From Podocnemis expansa (lineage: Eukaryota > Chordata > Testudines > Podocnemididae): DNA of 64,000 nucleotides. This document shows, piece by piece, positions 10,201 to 22,200 of the stretch. Each line of letters starts with the position of its first letter. Position 1 is the stretch's first letter. The translations under genes were made by a program, and so were the position numbers. Location: the NCBI GenBank assembly GCA_007922195.1, contig ML681990.1, forward strand, positions 36,564,860 to 36,628,859. The letters run 5' to 3'. Under the pieces are notes generated by a model. It was not told where the DNA came from, made no database searches, and was given only the letters and a program-made list of their open reading frames with translations.

Positions 10201-13200
10201 AAATTCTCTCTCTTGCAAATCAGCTTCCCAATGGCTCAGCCAGATCTTCATTCCTCAGAGCTTTTCTTAGGGAAATTTCAGGTTTTTATTTCAAATATCT
10301 GAGTACCAACATGGTTCATTGCATATGTCTTTTCCTTAGTTGTGTTTCTGGGCTGCTTTTTGGAAGGCTTGTCCTCTCAGCTCAGTTTCCTCTTCTGAGG
10401 CATTTGAAGCACCTGCTGTCCCCTCAGATTTCAGAGAGAGAATTAATCTGAGAGAAACCAGTTGCAAATGGAAAGGTGTGTGTGTCATGCTTTACTCTCT
10501 TACTTTGTGCCTTTGTAAAAGGGACGGATGGGCTCCTGTATACAGGGAGACAAAATGGCCACCCTCACATACAGGAGCAAAATGGCCTCCCCCAACAACA
10601 AAACTCAGGCAGGGCGGCTCTGCCCTTCCAGGGGTGGAACTAGATGGGCCCTGCCCGTCAAACCAGAGACAAGGGGGCGGGCCAGGAGAGGCAGGCCCTG
10701 GAGCACAGTCAGGGCTTGGTGATCGCAGGGGAAGGAGCTCCCTGTGTTCTCTCCTCAGGCACAGCTGAGGACAGGCCCTGTGGAGGATCTGCCAGCACTC
10801 TGGGGCCCAGATGGCTGCATCAACATACCCGGCGAGCCTCAGTGGAAAGCCTGGCCAACCAGAAGCTGGGCCACAAGCAGCGGGAGGGATAACCCCATAG
10901 AACTGACAGCACCGGAGCCAGAGAGGCAGCATCCCCCTGGAGCGGACGCAGCCAAACCTCCGGAGTTCCGCAGCCCAGCACCTAGCCCCGACCCAGCGGT
11001 GGCACCCCTCTATCCCTCCATCACCACTCGCCTAGAGGAGCTTCTACTGGCCAGTGAGGAGACCACTGGGGAAGCGGGCTGCGACCTCAAAGAACTCCCC
11101 TTGGCGGAGGACATGGCAGGCATGCTGACCCTCTCAGATCCTGGCGACCCTTCCGAGGAGGATGTTAGTCTACCCTGCGGTTGCTACCCTGAAGAATTTG
11201 AGGGAGTGCAGCTCCTTGGAACCTAAAAGAGGGCTGGAGCTGGGGCAGTGAGGGCCCCGGTGGACAGGAGACAAACTTGGGGGAGGACCTAGCGTGTTGC
11301 AGTTTGGACCCCACTGGCTTCCTACCCGAAATTGAGATACCCGAGGCACGGACGGGGGGGGGAGCAGAAACTCCACCGGGGAGAAGCCGACTTGGAGGGC
11401 ACACCAGTGTGTTGCAGTTCGGACCCTGCCGGCGCCCTGCCCAGAATAGTGACCCCAGACTCCGACGTAAAGGGGGAACAAGACCCCTGCATCGGAGAAG
11501 CTGCCTCCGAGGGTGCGCCGGCGTGTTGCATTTCGGACCCTGCTGGCCTCCTGTCCAAACTGGTGGTCCCAGAATGGGAAGTAGGCCAGGAGCTCAACAC
11601 CTATACGGGGAAGGTGGAGTCAAGGCTGGTAGTAGTGTGTGATGCTTGAGGACCTGGGCTGGGACACAGTGGAGCTGGGTCTGACAGCAGCCCCACCTCC
11701 CCACTTCCTACTTGAATAAGGAAGCTCTTTATCGTTCCTTTATAGTACGTGGCTCTTTAAGGTTTGGGGGACTATTGTATGGTGTCTGCCTAGCCCTGGT
11801 GTGGCTTAGGACAGTAACTGTTTTGGTTCTTCCACCCTGCCCCTCCCCGGGGCAGGGGTAGGGACAAATACCTCTGCCTACGGCCTGACCAGACCAGACA
11901 AACCCCTCCTGGGGATGCCAGGCAGAGAGCAAGACTTTGTGACAGGCGCCCTAGAAGGAGGCAGGGGGCACCCAGCCCCGGGCATCTGTCTTATGGTCTT
12001 ATTGGAAAGGTAGTTTCACTCTCATAGTTCGATTTGAATGGGTCATCTTTGGTGACTCCCTGCTCACCCTCATATTCATGAGGGAATGATGCCAGAAGGA
12101 CAGTGCACAAGATGGAAGACTGTGCCTAGGAACCACAGCAGCAGCCATGTTTATGACTGTGATTAGCCACTTCCGCTCCCTCTTCTTCCTCTCTGGCCAT
12201 GGATGGAATGCTCTGGACCCAGTGTGGAGATTACTGAGTCCAAAGAGAATGCTAAAGGGCCTATGGGCATGATATGCTCCCCCAGGTGACACTTGTGTAA
12301 CAGATCACCCAGGGGTTCACTATTTATATCCCAGGAAGGGGCATCCAGGGGAACACAGACCTGCCTGGCCATTGTTGGCCCCATTCAGTGGAAAGGAGTA
12401 AGGCCTCTGAGAAGTCCATCTTGGCTCCCCAGCTCATTGCCTTTCTTAAGACTCAAAAAATGCCTGTGCAGGATACAGCAAGCTAAGACTCTTTTAGGGC
12501 AGGGGGAATGCTAATCATTTGAAATATTTTTTTAGAGAAGTTTTTCTCCTTCCTTTGAAGTATACTCATAGGGACAAACTCCCAAAAGAGGAATACATGG
12601 GGGAAAAAAAAAATAGCACTGTTTTTTCTTCTCACCTTCACCAAATGCAATGTGGTTAGATAACTCTTGATGCCTGGTTCCTCTGCTTATCTTCACAGGA
12701 TGCAAGAAGTCTGATATTCTTCAATATTGGAATGCAATATTGCAGATCAATGTGGAAAAGACCAGGCTGCAATCATGCTGATTCCTCTAGGTGTGTGCAT
12801 GCCTGCCCTCCCACCCCCTCCCTGACACTGTTGATGCACAAGTACATGAAATTGAAATCTTGAGAATAGCATTGTCCACTGGGATCATGCACATATGCAC
12901 GTATGTGCCACATTTTACTTATGGCCCAAAATTCCAGATGTTCTGGAGGGCATATGACCTGAGGTATTGCTTGATTTCTTCCTTCTGCAGTGGAATCCAG
13001 GCCTCCTTTATGCTTTTCAACCTATTCCTCTGAGCCCCAGGAAGATTTCCAGAATCGAAAGGCCCTAGACGATAGTCATTCGTGAAGCACCCTGTAAAAG
13101 AAGAAAAACTCAAAAACAATAGACTTGAGTGCACTATCAAAGCTTACCAGTTTCTTATGGAGCAGTAACAAAAATGCTAGCAGGGAGAGCGAGCAGGTGC

Positions 13201-16200
13201 TGGTCTCTACCCCTGTAATGCCTTGTGGAATCTTTTATAATTTTTCAGAAACATTAACATATTTGAATGTACATAAACAGCAGTAACAAGGTCTAACATT
13301 TTCTTATTGGTGCAGGCTAACATTCTATAAAAGGGACCAAGGTCAGGAGGGGTAGAATTCTTGCATAACAAGATGATAGCAGCAGGATTGAGGCAGCTTG
13401 TACCAGTATGATAAGGCAGGATGTTACGTGTCAAGGATACTTGGACCAGTGAGGTACAGAGAGGCACCAGTTTGAAAGCCTCCAGGCCTACATTTTCTCA
13501 CAGCATTCTTTCACAACCCTACTAGCAAGACAGTTTTGGTTGACAGACCTGATGCAGTGTTCAGTCAGCTGATGATTCTGCTCCCACACTGCTTGGTTTT
13601 GGTTTCACAGCAGCATGTCCAGTTACTGCATTCAACCCCAGAGTCTGTGCATGTGTCACCGTGGACATTGGCTGGCTAAGTACTGTGGACAGGAACTGCT
13701 CTAGACAAGTCCAGGGAGATCCTGATATAGAACAGAAGGGCATCTACCAGAAGCAGTTGCTCATGCAGACTTTGATAACAAAGATCCTCTGTTTGCTTCA
13801 TCTGAAATGTTCTAGACCAGGGAGGTCTCAGACTTTTTTTTCTGAGACTCCTTTTAAAAATATTTCAGGCTGTATTGACCCCCACGTGCCATGCCACCCT
13901 TACCTCAATGCCATAGAACCCTTACTTCAGCCCTGCGACTGGGGCATCACTGCCTTTGGAGCATCTGGCCAGCAGCTGCTGCTCTCTGGCCACCCATGTC
14001 TGACGGGGCCTAACTGTCAACCATATACAGGGCTGATGGCTGCAGCTACAGCATGCATGGGTGCTGACAGCTCTGTCCCCTCCTAATAATCTAATCATCA
14101 CTTGAAGTGTCCTGGCTTCCCATTTGAGAACCCTTCTTCCAGTCTTCCATTCAGTTCCACTTCTCAGAGATATTGGCTTGCTAGCCACTTGCATAGTAAT
14201 GTTTGACCTTCTCTTACTTGACAGTAGCAAAGTTCCTCAGAGACCTGATTGCAAACTTACCCACTAGTCAAAGGTCCTAGTCCTGTCATGGACCTTCACA
14301 TTTTTCTTTTGAAGCTCATGGGGCCTCCCTTTTGAACATTGTTCAGAGTGCTTATTAGTTCATCTCATTTTGAAGATGGTCTTCCCGGAGGGTGAATGAG
14401 CAAGCTCACATAGTTAGGGGTGATCGTCCTTATATAAAGTTTGATAGGAGCAAGCCAGAGGTAGGAACTTAAGCTGGATTCAAATCAAAGGTGATCTCAG
14501 AATTCTGTCTGAATCTGTTAGGTAATCTACCTGTCTTCTCTCTGAAATCATGTTCTTTATCAGGAGAGAAATTACACATGCTGGTTGTTTCTAGAACTTT
14601 CCTTTTTATGACACTGTGACAGAACCAAACCTTTAGGCAGCATTCGTATTTATTCCTGCTTGTAGCTGGGGCCAGGCCATCTTCTGGCCAAGAATATCTA
14701 AGTGGATAATGCAGTGTATCTTGTTGGTATGCCTCTTCTGCTGAACATAAAGGCTTACTGCACAGAGTTAAAGCAATATCCTTTGCCTGCATCAGAAATG
14801 TACCTGTTTCTGAGATGTTCAGGATGGCAGCATGGAGTAACTTTCAGCCAGGATCATGCATTTACTCTACCTGCCAGAGCAGATGCCAAATTCAGGGAAG
14901 CTGTACTACAGTCCCTATTGTACTAATGCATCTGATATGCCTCTCCTTGTCAATCACTTAAATAGGATCTGTACTAACAAGTTGGGAGAAAGAATGGTTT
15001 TCTCCTAGATGAACTGCGATTCTTCAAGATGATATACTCTGTATGCATTTCTCAATCTGTCTGCTGTCCTGCTGTCAGAGTATTGACTTCCATAGATTTT
15101 GTGTTATGGGAGAAATGAGGGGGGGATCATGGACTCTCTGTCCTTTATGTCCTTACAGAGAGCATGAGGAAGCACATGTGTGATCCCAGTGGACACTATT
15201 TAAAAGATTCTAGTGTCTCATGCATGAGGTTCAGGTGGACGTAGAGTTAGCCAACATCAAAAAGGTAGCAAGTCTGATTTAATCAAGAGTAAAGCAAAGC
15301 AGAATGCATTCTAAACTAAGTTTAGCACTTTCAGCACTGTTATAAAGTTAAATATTTTTTACCACTGGCTGGCTGGTTTCACTTCATCCAGGCTCTCCTG
15401 TTTAGTTGGTACTTCAGTTGCTTGTTGGTGTTTGGTGGTGGAAGAGAAAAAGCACGACAAATATCTCTCCCTTTTTAAAAAGTTCCTTCTCTCCCTGGGG
15501 CTTAGCTTGCTCTCCTTCCCTGGGTCAGGTGACAGATGATGTCCTTATATGGTTTCATCCATGTCCAGAGTTGAGGTGTGAACAGTACCTCTGCTCCTGT
15601 AGAGTTTTGCCTGGGTATCTTTTAAGCCACAATGACACATCTTTGGGAATATTACATAGTGGAGACTCAAATCATGCACTTAATGTTGTGGCAAACATAT
15701 TACTATCACAGTAATTAGCAGGGTGCCATGAGCAATCCAAAATCATCTTATATGACATACTTTGCATTAAAACAATGCAAAATTATATTAGAAGGATGAA
15801 CGTGTGTGTGTGTGTGTGTAGGGTGTCATAGCTGATCATGTTCTAAGCTGAGCAGAATTTTTCTTGGAGTTGCAGTCTGGTCTTCTGCAGTTTCTTCTGT
15901 TCTGTCAGTAACCTTCCTCTGGTGTGGTCCAGACAGCACGAGTAGTAGGAAGCTGGATGATTTCCAGAAAAGACAAGAGCTGGACTTGCAGGAGAGCAGA
16001 TGTGGAGGAGTAGATTGAAAGGATGAGTTTGTCAGGGAGACTAGAATTGTTGACTGTCTAGGAGATGGTGGGGCAAGGGAGACTGGGAGTTGAGGTTGGG
16101 AGAAACTGGGTCTGGGGGTTGAGGAGGGAAACTGGGATGCAGAAACTGGGAGCCAGTAAGTGTGGGTAAGGAGAGACTGGAATCAGATGAGATAATTGGG

Positions 16201-19200
16201 TGGGTGGGGCTGGTGTTGGTTGGATAAGAAGACTACCGTATATCATTGCATATAAGCCGAGAATTTTGTGCCTGAAAATTGGCTTCAAAACAGGCTCTCG
16301 GCTTATACTTGAGAGAATATGGTAGACAGCCCCAGTCAGCAGTTTCCCTGACCATATGGCGGGCCGGAGCCCCAGTGTTGCCAGGTGGCCATCTTGGGCA
16401 GTTGGCTGGGGCTGGAGTAAGGAAGGGACCCCGGCGTCTGGAGCGGCCAAGTAAGGGGGTCCTGGGGGAGGGTCAGCCTGGATATTGATTCAGGGAGGCC
16501 AGGGAAGCGGCGGCAGGGACTGGAGGTTGGGGAGGGGGTCAAGGAGTTGGAGAAAGTGATGGGAGAGCTGGGAGGGTTTGGGGGAGGGTTCAGGGAGACC
16601 AGGGAAGGGATGGCAGGGCTCGGGCATGGGGGGGGGGTCGAGGAGTCCGGGGAAAGTGGCAGGAGGACCCAGCATTTTTGGGGAGCCCAGGGAAGCAGTG
16701 ACAGGGACCTGAGATTTTGGGGGTGGGGGGGCCTGGCAGGCTGGGAGGAGCGGCAGCAGGGGTTGGAGGGTGACGGGGAAAGGGGTGGAAAAGGTGTTGG
16801 GGAACAGGGGAGCAACAGCAGGGCACTGAGAAGGGAGTAGGGGGGCAGCAGTGAAGAGGCAGGGGGCAGCAAGAGGAGTAGGGGGCGGCAGTGAGAAAAG
16901 GGCAGAGGAGGGGGGCAGCAGGGGGCAGCAGTGAGGGAAGGTCAGAGCAGGGGGCAGCAGCAGGTAGCAGTGAGGGAAGGGTGGAGGAGGGGGCAGTGGG
17001 AGGAGCAGAGAGCAGCAGCGAGAAAGGGGCAGAGCGGGTGGCAGCAGTGAGGGAAGGTCAGAGCAGGGGGCAGCAGCAGGAAACTGAGAAGTGAGCAGGG
17101 GTGTAGCAGTGAGGAAAGGGCAGAGCAGGGGGCAGCAGGGGTGACGGAAGTGAGGAAAGGGCAGAGCAGGAGGGCAGGAGTGAGGAATGAACGGGGGGGG
17201 GGCAAGGGAAAAGCAGCAGCAGAGATTTTGGGGTAGGGAAGCTGTCAAACTCCAGAGGAAGCCAGCAGCAGTGGTTGGGGGTTAAGGGCCAAGGCCAAAA
17301 GGGGACCTCGGCTTGTACCTGGGTCACCAGTTTGTTTTTTTTAGGCTCAGAATTGGGGGGTCGGCTTGTGCCCGGATCGGCTTATACTCAAGTATATACA
17401 GTAGGTATTTTGTAATTTAATATCAGGCAGTTGAATTCTATCTATAGTCTTTGTTTGGGTTCCTGCAGAATTTAACCTAGGCAACTTTTAGCCAGCAATA
17501 CAATAACCACTAAACCTGCAGATATAGCTACATATAACACATACAGATGCCTTCAATGCTCTTCACACCACGAGTATAGTGTATTAGTTTTCTAGATCTG
17601 TTTGTTTACCTTCTGCAGTCAGAACAAAAATGCTCAGATAGTCATGACCTTGAAATCCTCTATTTTTTGTTGTTTAATCTCAGTTTGATCTATCTAGGTT
17701 CTTATACCACCTCCTGTCATGACTGTTGAATGGCAAAGGTAAGATGATCTGGGAAAGTTGTTGCATCTTCAGAGGGTTCATTTAGAACAGTGGTTTTCAG
17801 ACTTCTTTCCTCAGGACCCAGTTGAACAAAATAGTTGTTTCCTGCAAACCAACAATTACATCTTTAGCAGTGCATTCCAGTCTGTTGGTGGCAGTAGCAC
17901 TGGGTGCCGTGACCCGACGTTATAGGGAGTCTGCGACCCAATACTGGGTCCCAACCCTAAGTTTGAAAACCACTGGTTTAGCGGTCTAATCTCAGACTTG
18001 AGTAATCTAAATGCCAGGAAATGATGTATTCAGATCCAGCTAACTGTAGCCTTTTGTTTTTTCATGGTGTAAGTACTCAGAGTTCAATCAGTTTAGTATA
18101 TTGAAGGCTCTTCTGGATGAACTCTTGTAATCACAGTCCGGTTTGCTTTTTGTGTACGGTAAAGATGCAATGATTGAAAATATATCAACCGTTATTGTAA
18201 TTGGAAGAAAGGGGAAGCCTTAATTTTGGGAGACTTTTGGACCAGACCAAGAAGTAAATAATGTTTTAACTTTATTTCTTCACAGAATATCTTTACAAAT
18301 CATACTCTGGATGTAAATGTAAGGTGGTTAGCAGTGCTGTACTTTAAAAATGGAATTGACCGCTATTGGAGACGTGTAGCACCACAGTAAGTTGAATATT
18401 TGCTCTGTTTATATGTTCCAGAGGGGTAGTGTGGTCATCTGTAAATAGCAAAAACAACGTAAGTCCTGTGGTACCTTCAAGAAATTTGTTAGTCTTTAAG
18501 GTGCCTCATGACTGCCATTGTGTCTGATTATATGCTAGTGTAGATTTGTTGCAGTTTCATAACTGTTAAACAAAAAATTTTGATTGATAGGAGGGGAGGA
18601 AATGGATGTCTGGAAGTTATTGAGAAGATTCATTCTAATTTTTCAGCACTAAAAGATGATGTCAAAAAGCCAACGAGTTAATTAACTACTTTACTCACAC
18701 TCTAGGGCTTATAATTTGGTCTGTTGCTTTTAAAGGCTGCTTTACCCAATATAATCACATTTATCAGTTTTTGAAGCAATCTGAAAGGCTTAGCAATGGC
18801 AGACACCTGAATTATTGAAGGCTCCTTTGGAGGTTTTATAGGGTGTTATGGGAATTTTACACTGAATGAATTTAGAACTCTTCTGTAGGTGTGTTTGTCA
18901 AGCTTATGATAGATGTAGGCAGTATGAGATCAGGGAGGTATTTGGAAATCTGCACTGGAATTATGACCTATACTCTTCCTTTCTGTTCTGATTTTTGGAT
19001 CATTTTGAGGGTCTGGAAATTCACGATAAAGGTCTCTCAATTAACCTTAAATTTCACTATTATTTTTGTTCACTAAATCATATAAAAGTTATCTTAATAT
19101 AATATGGAACTATGTATAACTATACATGTCTTACAGGATGGTATCTTTTTCGGGAATAGGTGTAAATCACTGTTCCCTCTAAGCTGTGTGTGTGCGCACA

Positions 19201-22200
19201 CACAAAGTGCGCACAAAAAAAATTCAATAGTGCTAATATTGGTGCTCACAAAAACATTTTTGTGCACACAAAGAAATTGTTTGTGCACCCAGTCTATGAG
19301 TAAAGGGAACATTGGTGTAAATACAGGTTGTGTTTTGGGTTTTTTTTAAGGATTCACAGCACTATCAGGAGATAAGAGTGTCACAGAAGGGTCTGGATGT
19401 CATAGGGCTCGTGTGTACCTCAGTAATCTTTACAGAAATCTTTGCAGAATTTTCATACTGAAGCCTACAGTGTCTGTTGAATCAGTGTGAAGTGAGAGAA
19501 ACAGTTACAAGCATGGCTGAGAGCTCTTTTTGTCCTGAATAAGATCAGAGTTGATCATCACTGGGAATCCTGGTCTGTTACTGTTCCCTGTTAAAGTTCT
19601 TAGCCATTATGACTTTATGAATTACAGCTGTGGTATCAATGGTGACTCAACGGATCATCACCCTTACTCAACAGCTAGTTCACATGCAACAAGGTCATTA
19701 ATTGTATGATGGGGACTGAACATGATGGACCACTTGGCCTTACTGTTTTGCCTTTGTCGCTGCACAGGGCTTGCAGCTGCTGCTGCTGATACCACTGCTA
19801 CTAATAGTGCTGGGATGTTGCAGCTGCAGTATAGTTTGAATAGCAGATAAAGTAGACAGTCTCAAGACCAGTATTTCTGGAACGGGCTATTTTCAAGCAG
19901 TTGGTGATGATGCAACAGCATTTTTTATTTTCCTGGCTATATCTAAGGTGGCCAATAAGGAGGAGGATACAACTGTTGAGAAGGGAAGGAAGGTTATATA
20001 GCTGTGCTGTGTACAGGGCTATGTAAGTATGTTGGGTAGAAGACCTTAAAAGTTCAACGATACAGCACCCAAATACTGTGTAATTGAACAATGGGGTAAT
20101 TCTAAGTATCAATTCTTACCTGTCTGCAGTGCTGACATCTTATATTTGGAATAGCCAGTCTTTCAGGGTCAAATGCTAGTCTGAGTCAGAGGAAGGCACA
20201 TATCTTTTAAGATTTCCATCTCAGAGCAAGATAATGCTTTTTGTTACATCGGTGGATCTTATTAAATAAGGAGCACTGACTGGTCAGGCACAGGAAACCT
20301 ACTATTTATTTTATATTTATACCGTGACTCCATTTTTAGTGCCAGTAATTCTTAGTGGGAAAATCTATTTTCTTCTCTTTGGAAAAGTGAATTGGCTACA
20401 AGTTAAGTTATTTGCATGTGACTTCATAGTTATCATATATACTTATGTATAAGCTGAGAATTTTGCGCCTTGAAATCCCCTTTGAAAAAGGCACTTGGTT
20501 AATGCACAATTATATACAGTAGTTGGGAGTTTTGGAATCTCCTGTCCTGAGCATGCTCAAGATGGGAGCCCCAGCAAGTGGCATGGCCACTGGAGCAGCT
20601 AGGTAAGGGGGCTTTGGGTGGGAGGGGGTCAGCCTGGGGGTGCTAGTATCGGGGTGGCAGGGTTAGGGAGGGAGTTGGGGACTTGAGGAAAACTGGCACC
20701 AGTGTAGGGGTTTTAGGGAGGAGATTGGGGACTTGGGGAAGCGGCGGCAGCATACGGGGGTCGAGGGTGTTTAGGGAAGGTGGTCAGGGATGCCCAGGTG
20801 GGTTATATGCGGGTTGTACGATTTTCTGGGTTTTGAGGTTTATAACCAGCGGTCAGCTTATATGCGGATTGACTTATAAATGAGTATATACAGTATTGTT
20901 GCTACTAGATTTCCTTCAGAAGCCCTATTTTGATCTAATTTCAAAGTTCCTCATGAAACTTCATATACGTAATGTCTTATCAAAGGAGACTTTTCCAGAA
21001 AACTCTGAGCTGGAAGATGGAGATGATGTTTCAGCGAGAAGTGTCTGAAACACACTATTTTAAGGTATAATTTTCCAAAAAATGGTTGTTTGTTAACTTT
21101 AATTTTATGCTGGCCACCCTTCCTTTTAGAACCAGCACTTTTGAATGTATCAAGTGGTTCACTATAGACTTTGAATCATTCTAAAGTCTGTGAGCCCTGT
21201 GCTGAATTTATGTAATATACATGAGGCGCTTTAAGAGATCTGCAAGAGTATCTTTAAAGAAAAATCCTTTATGTAGCAAAAATGAATATTAAGATACACT
21301 AAATAATAATCTGGCATGTACGATGCAATCTAATTTACATACTTGTGGAGAATCAATAAGTATAACCAATTATTATTCTCCAAATTTCAATTAATACCGT
21401 TGGGTCTGTGTATTGGCTTTATAGGAACTCCCATAAATCTAAATATCTTTTTTATTGATTGCAGCAGAGCTGGCCTCACATTATTGCTGCTGAGATAATT
21501 GGAACTCAAAGTAAACTTCAGATCTTTTTCTTACCTATAATGCACTACTCAAATAAGAAAAGAATATCAAGTTATATAACCATAATTTCTTTTCATAGGA
21601 AAACAGTTGAGTAGGATGCAATTAAAATATATTGCTGCAGAGCATCAATTATCAGTTTTCTAAAGATATACTTCTTAAAGGGTTTTAAGATTAGAAAGCT
21701 CCAAAGGATGTCTGCTGCTCTCTCTCAAAGACAAATGTAACCAGTTGTGAAGATTGAGTAAGGCACGTTTGCTTTGTTAGGAAATTTAAGAATAGCAATA
21801 TTTTATATAATGTATGCACACAGCTGTTTATTAATGACCTTTTGGAGGAAGTGACTGTCACTGTGTGGTGTTGGAGGTGAAGAGAAAAGGAGATCTGCAT
21901 AGGTCACTGGGAAGCCAGTAGGGTCCCTGTTTTATAGCTGAAGACTTTTCTGGTCAATTAGAAGGTGGCTTACTTAGCCTCATTAAGCCCTTCCTATGTT
22001 CCCCAGGTCTGAGGAGGGGACTTGTGCATACTAAGAGCTAATGTACATTCACACCAGGCCTTACCATACATAGCATCTTTGTTTCTAATTGCTGCTGGTA
22101 GATATATTAGGTATAGCTGCTAGACTGGGTAATGGATTTTCTCTAAAGCAAGTTTGGTTGTTTTCTTTGTACAGCGCCTGGATATGTAGCAGACATAGTA

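Noticed and set aside
10500..11700. CpG island marking the IPO11 promoter
   Set aside because: The block lies inside intron 1, downstream of the start-codon exon, and is built from tandem units. An internal repeat is more likely than a promoter.
13815..14250. A further hAT element beginning CAGGGAGGTCTCAGAC
   Set aside because: Only one convincing end. The possible partner near 14238-14250 is short and the flanks do not match.
16336..17327. Long Pro/Leu/Ser-rich open frames on the minus strand (up to about 250 codons)
   Set aside because: They lie over a G-rich minisatellite inside a MITE. Several overlapping frames are open at once and all have the same low-complexity composition.
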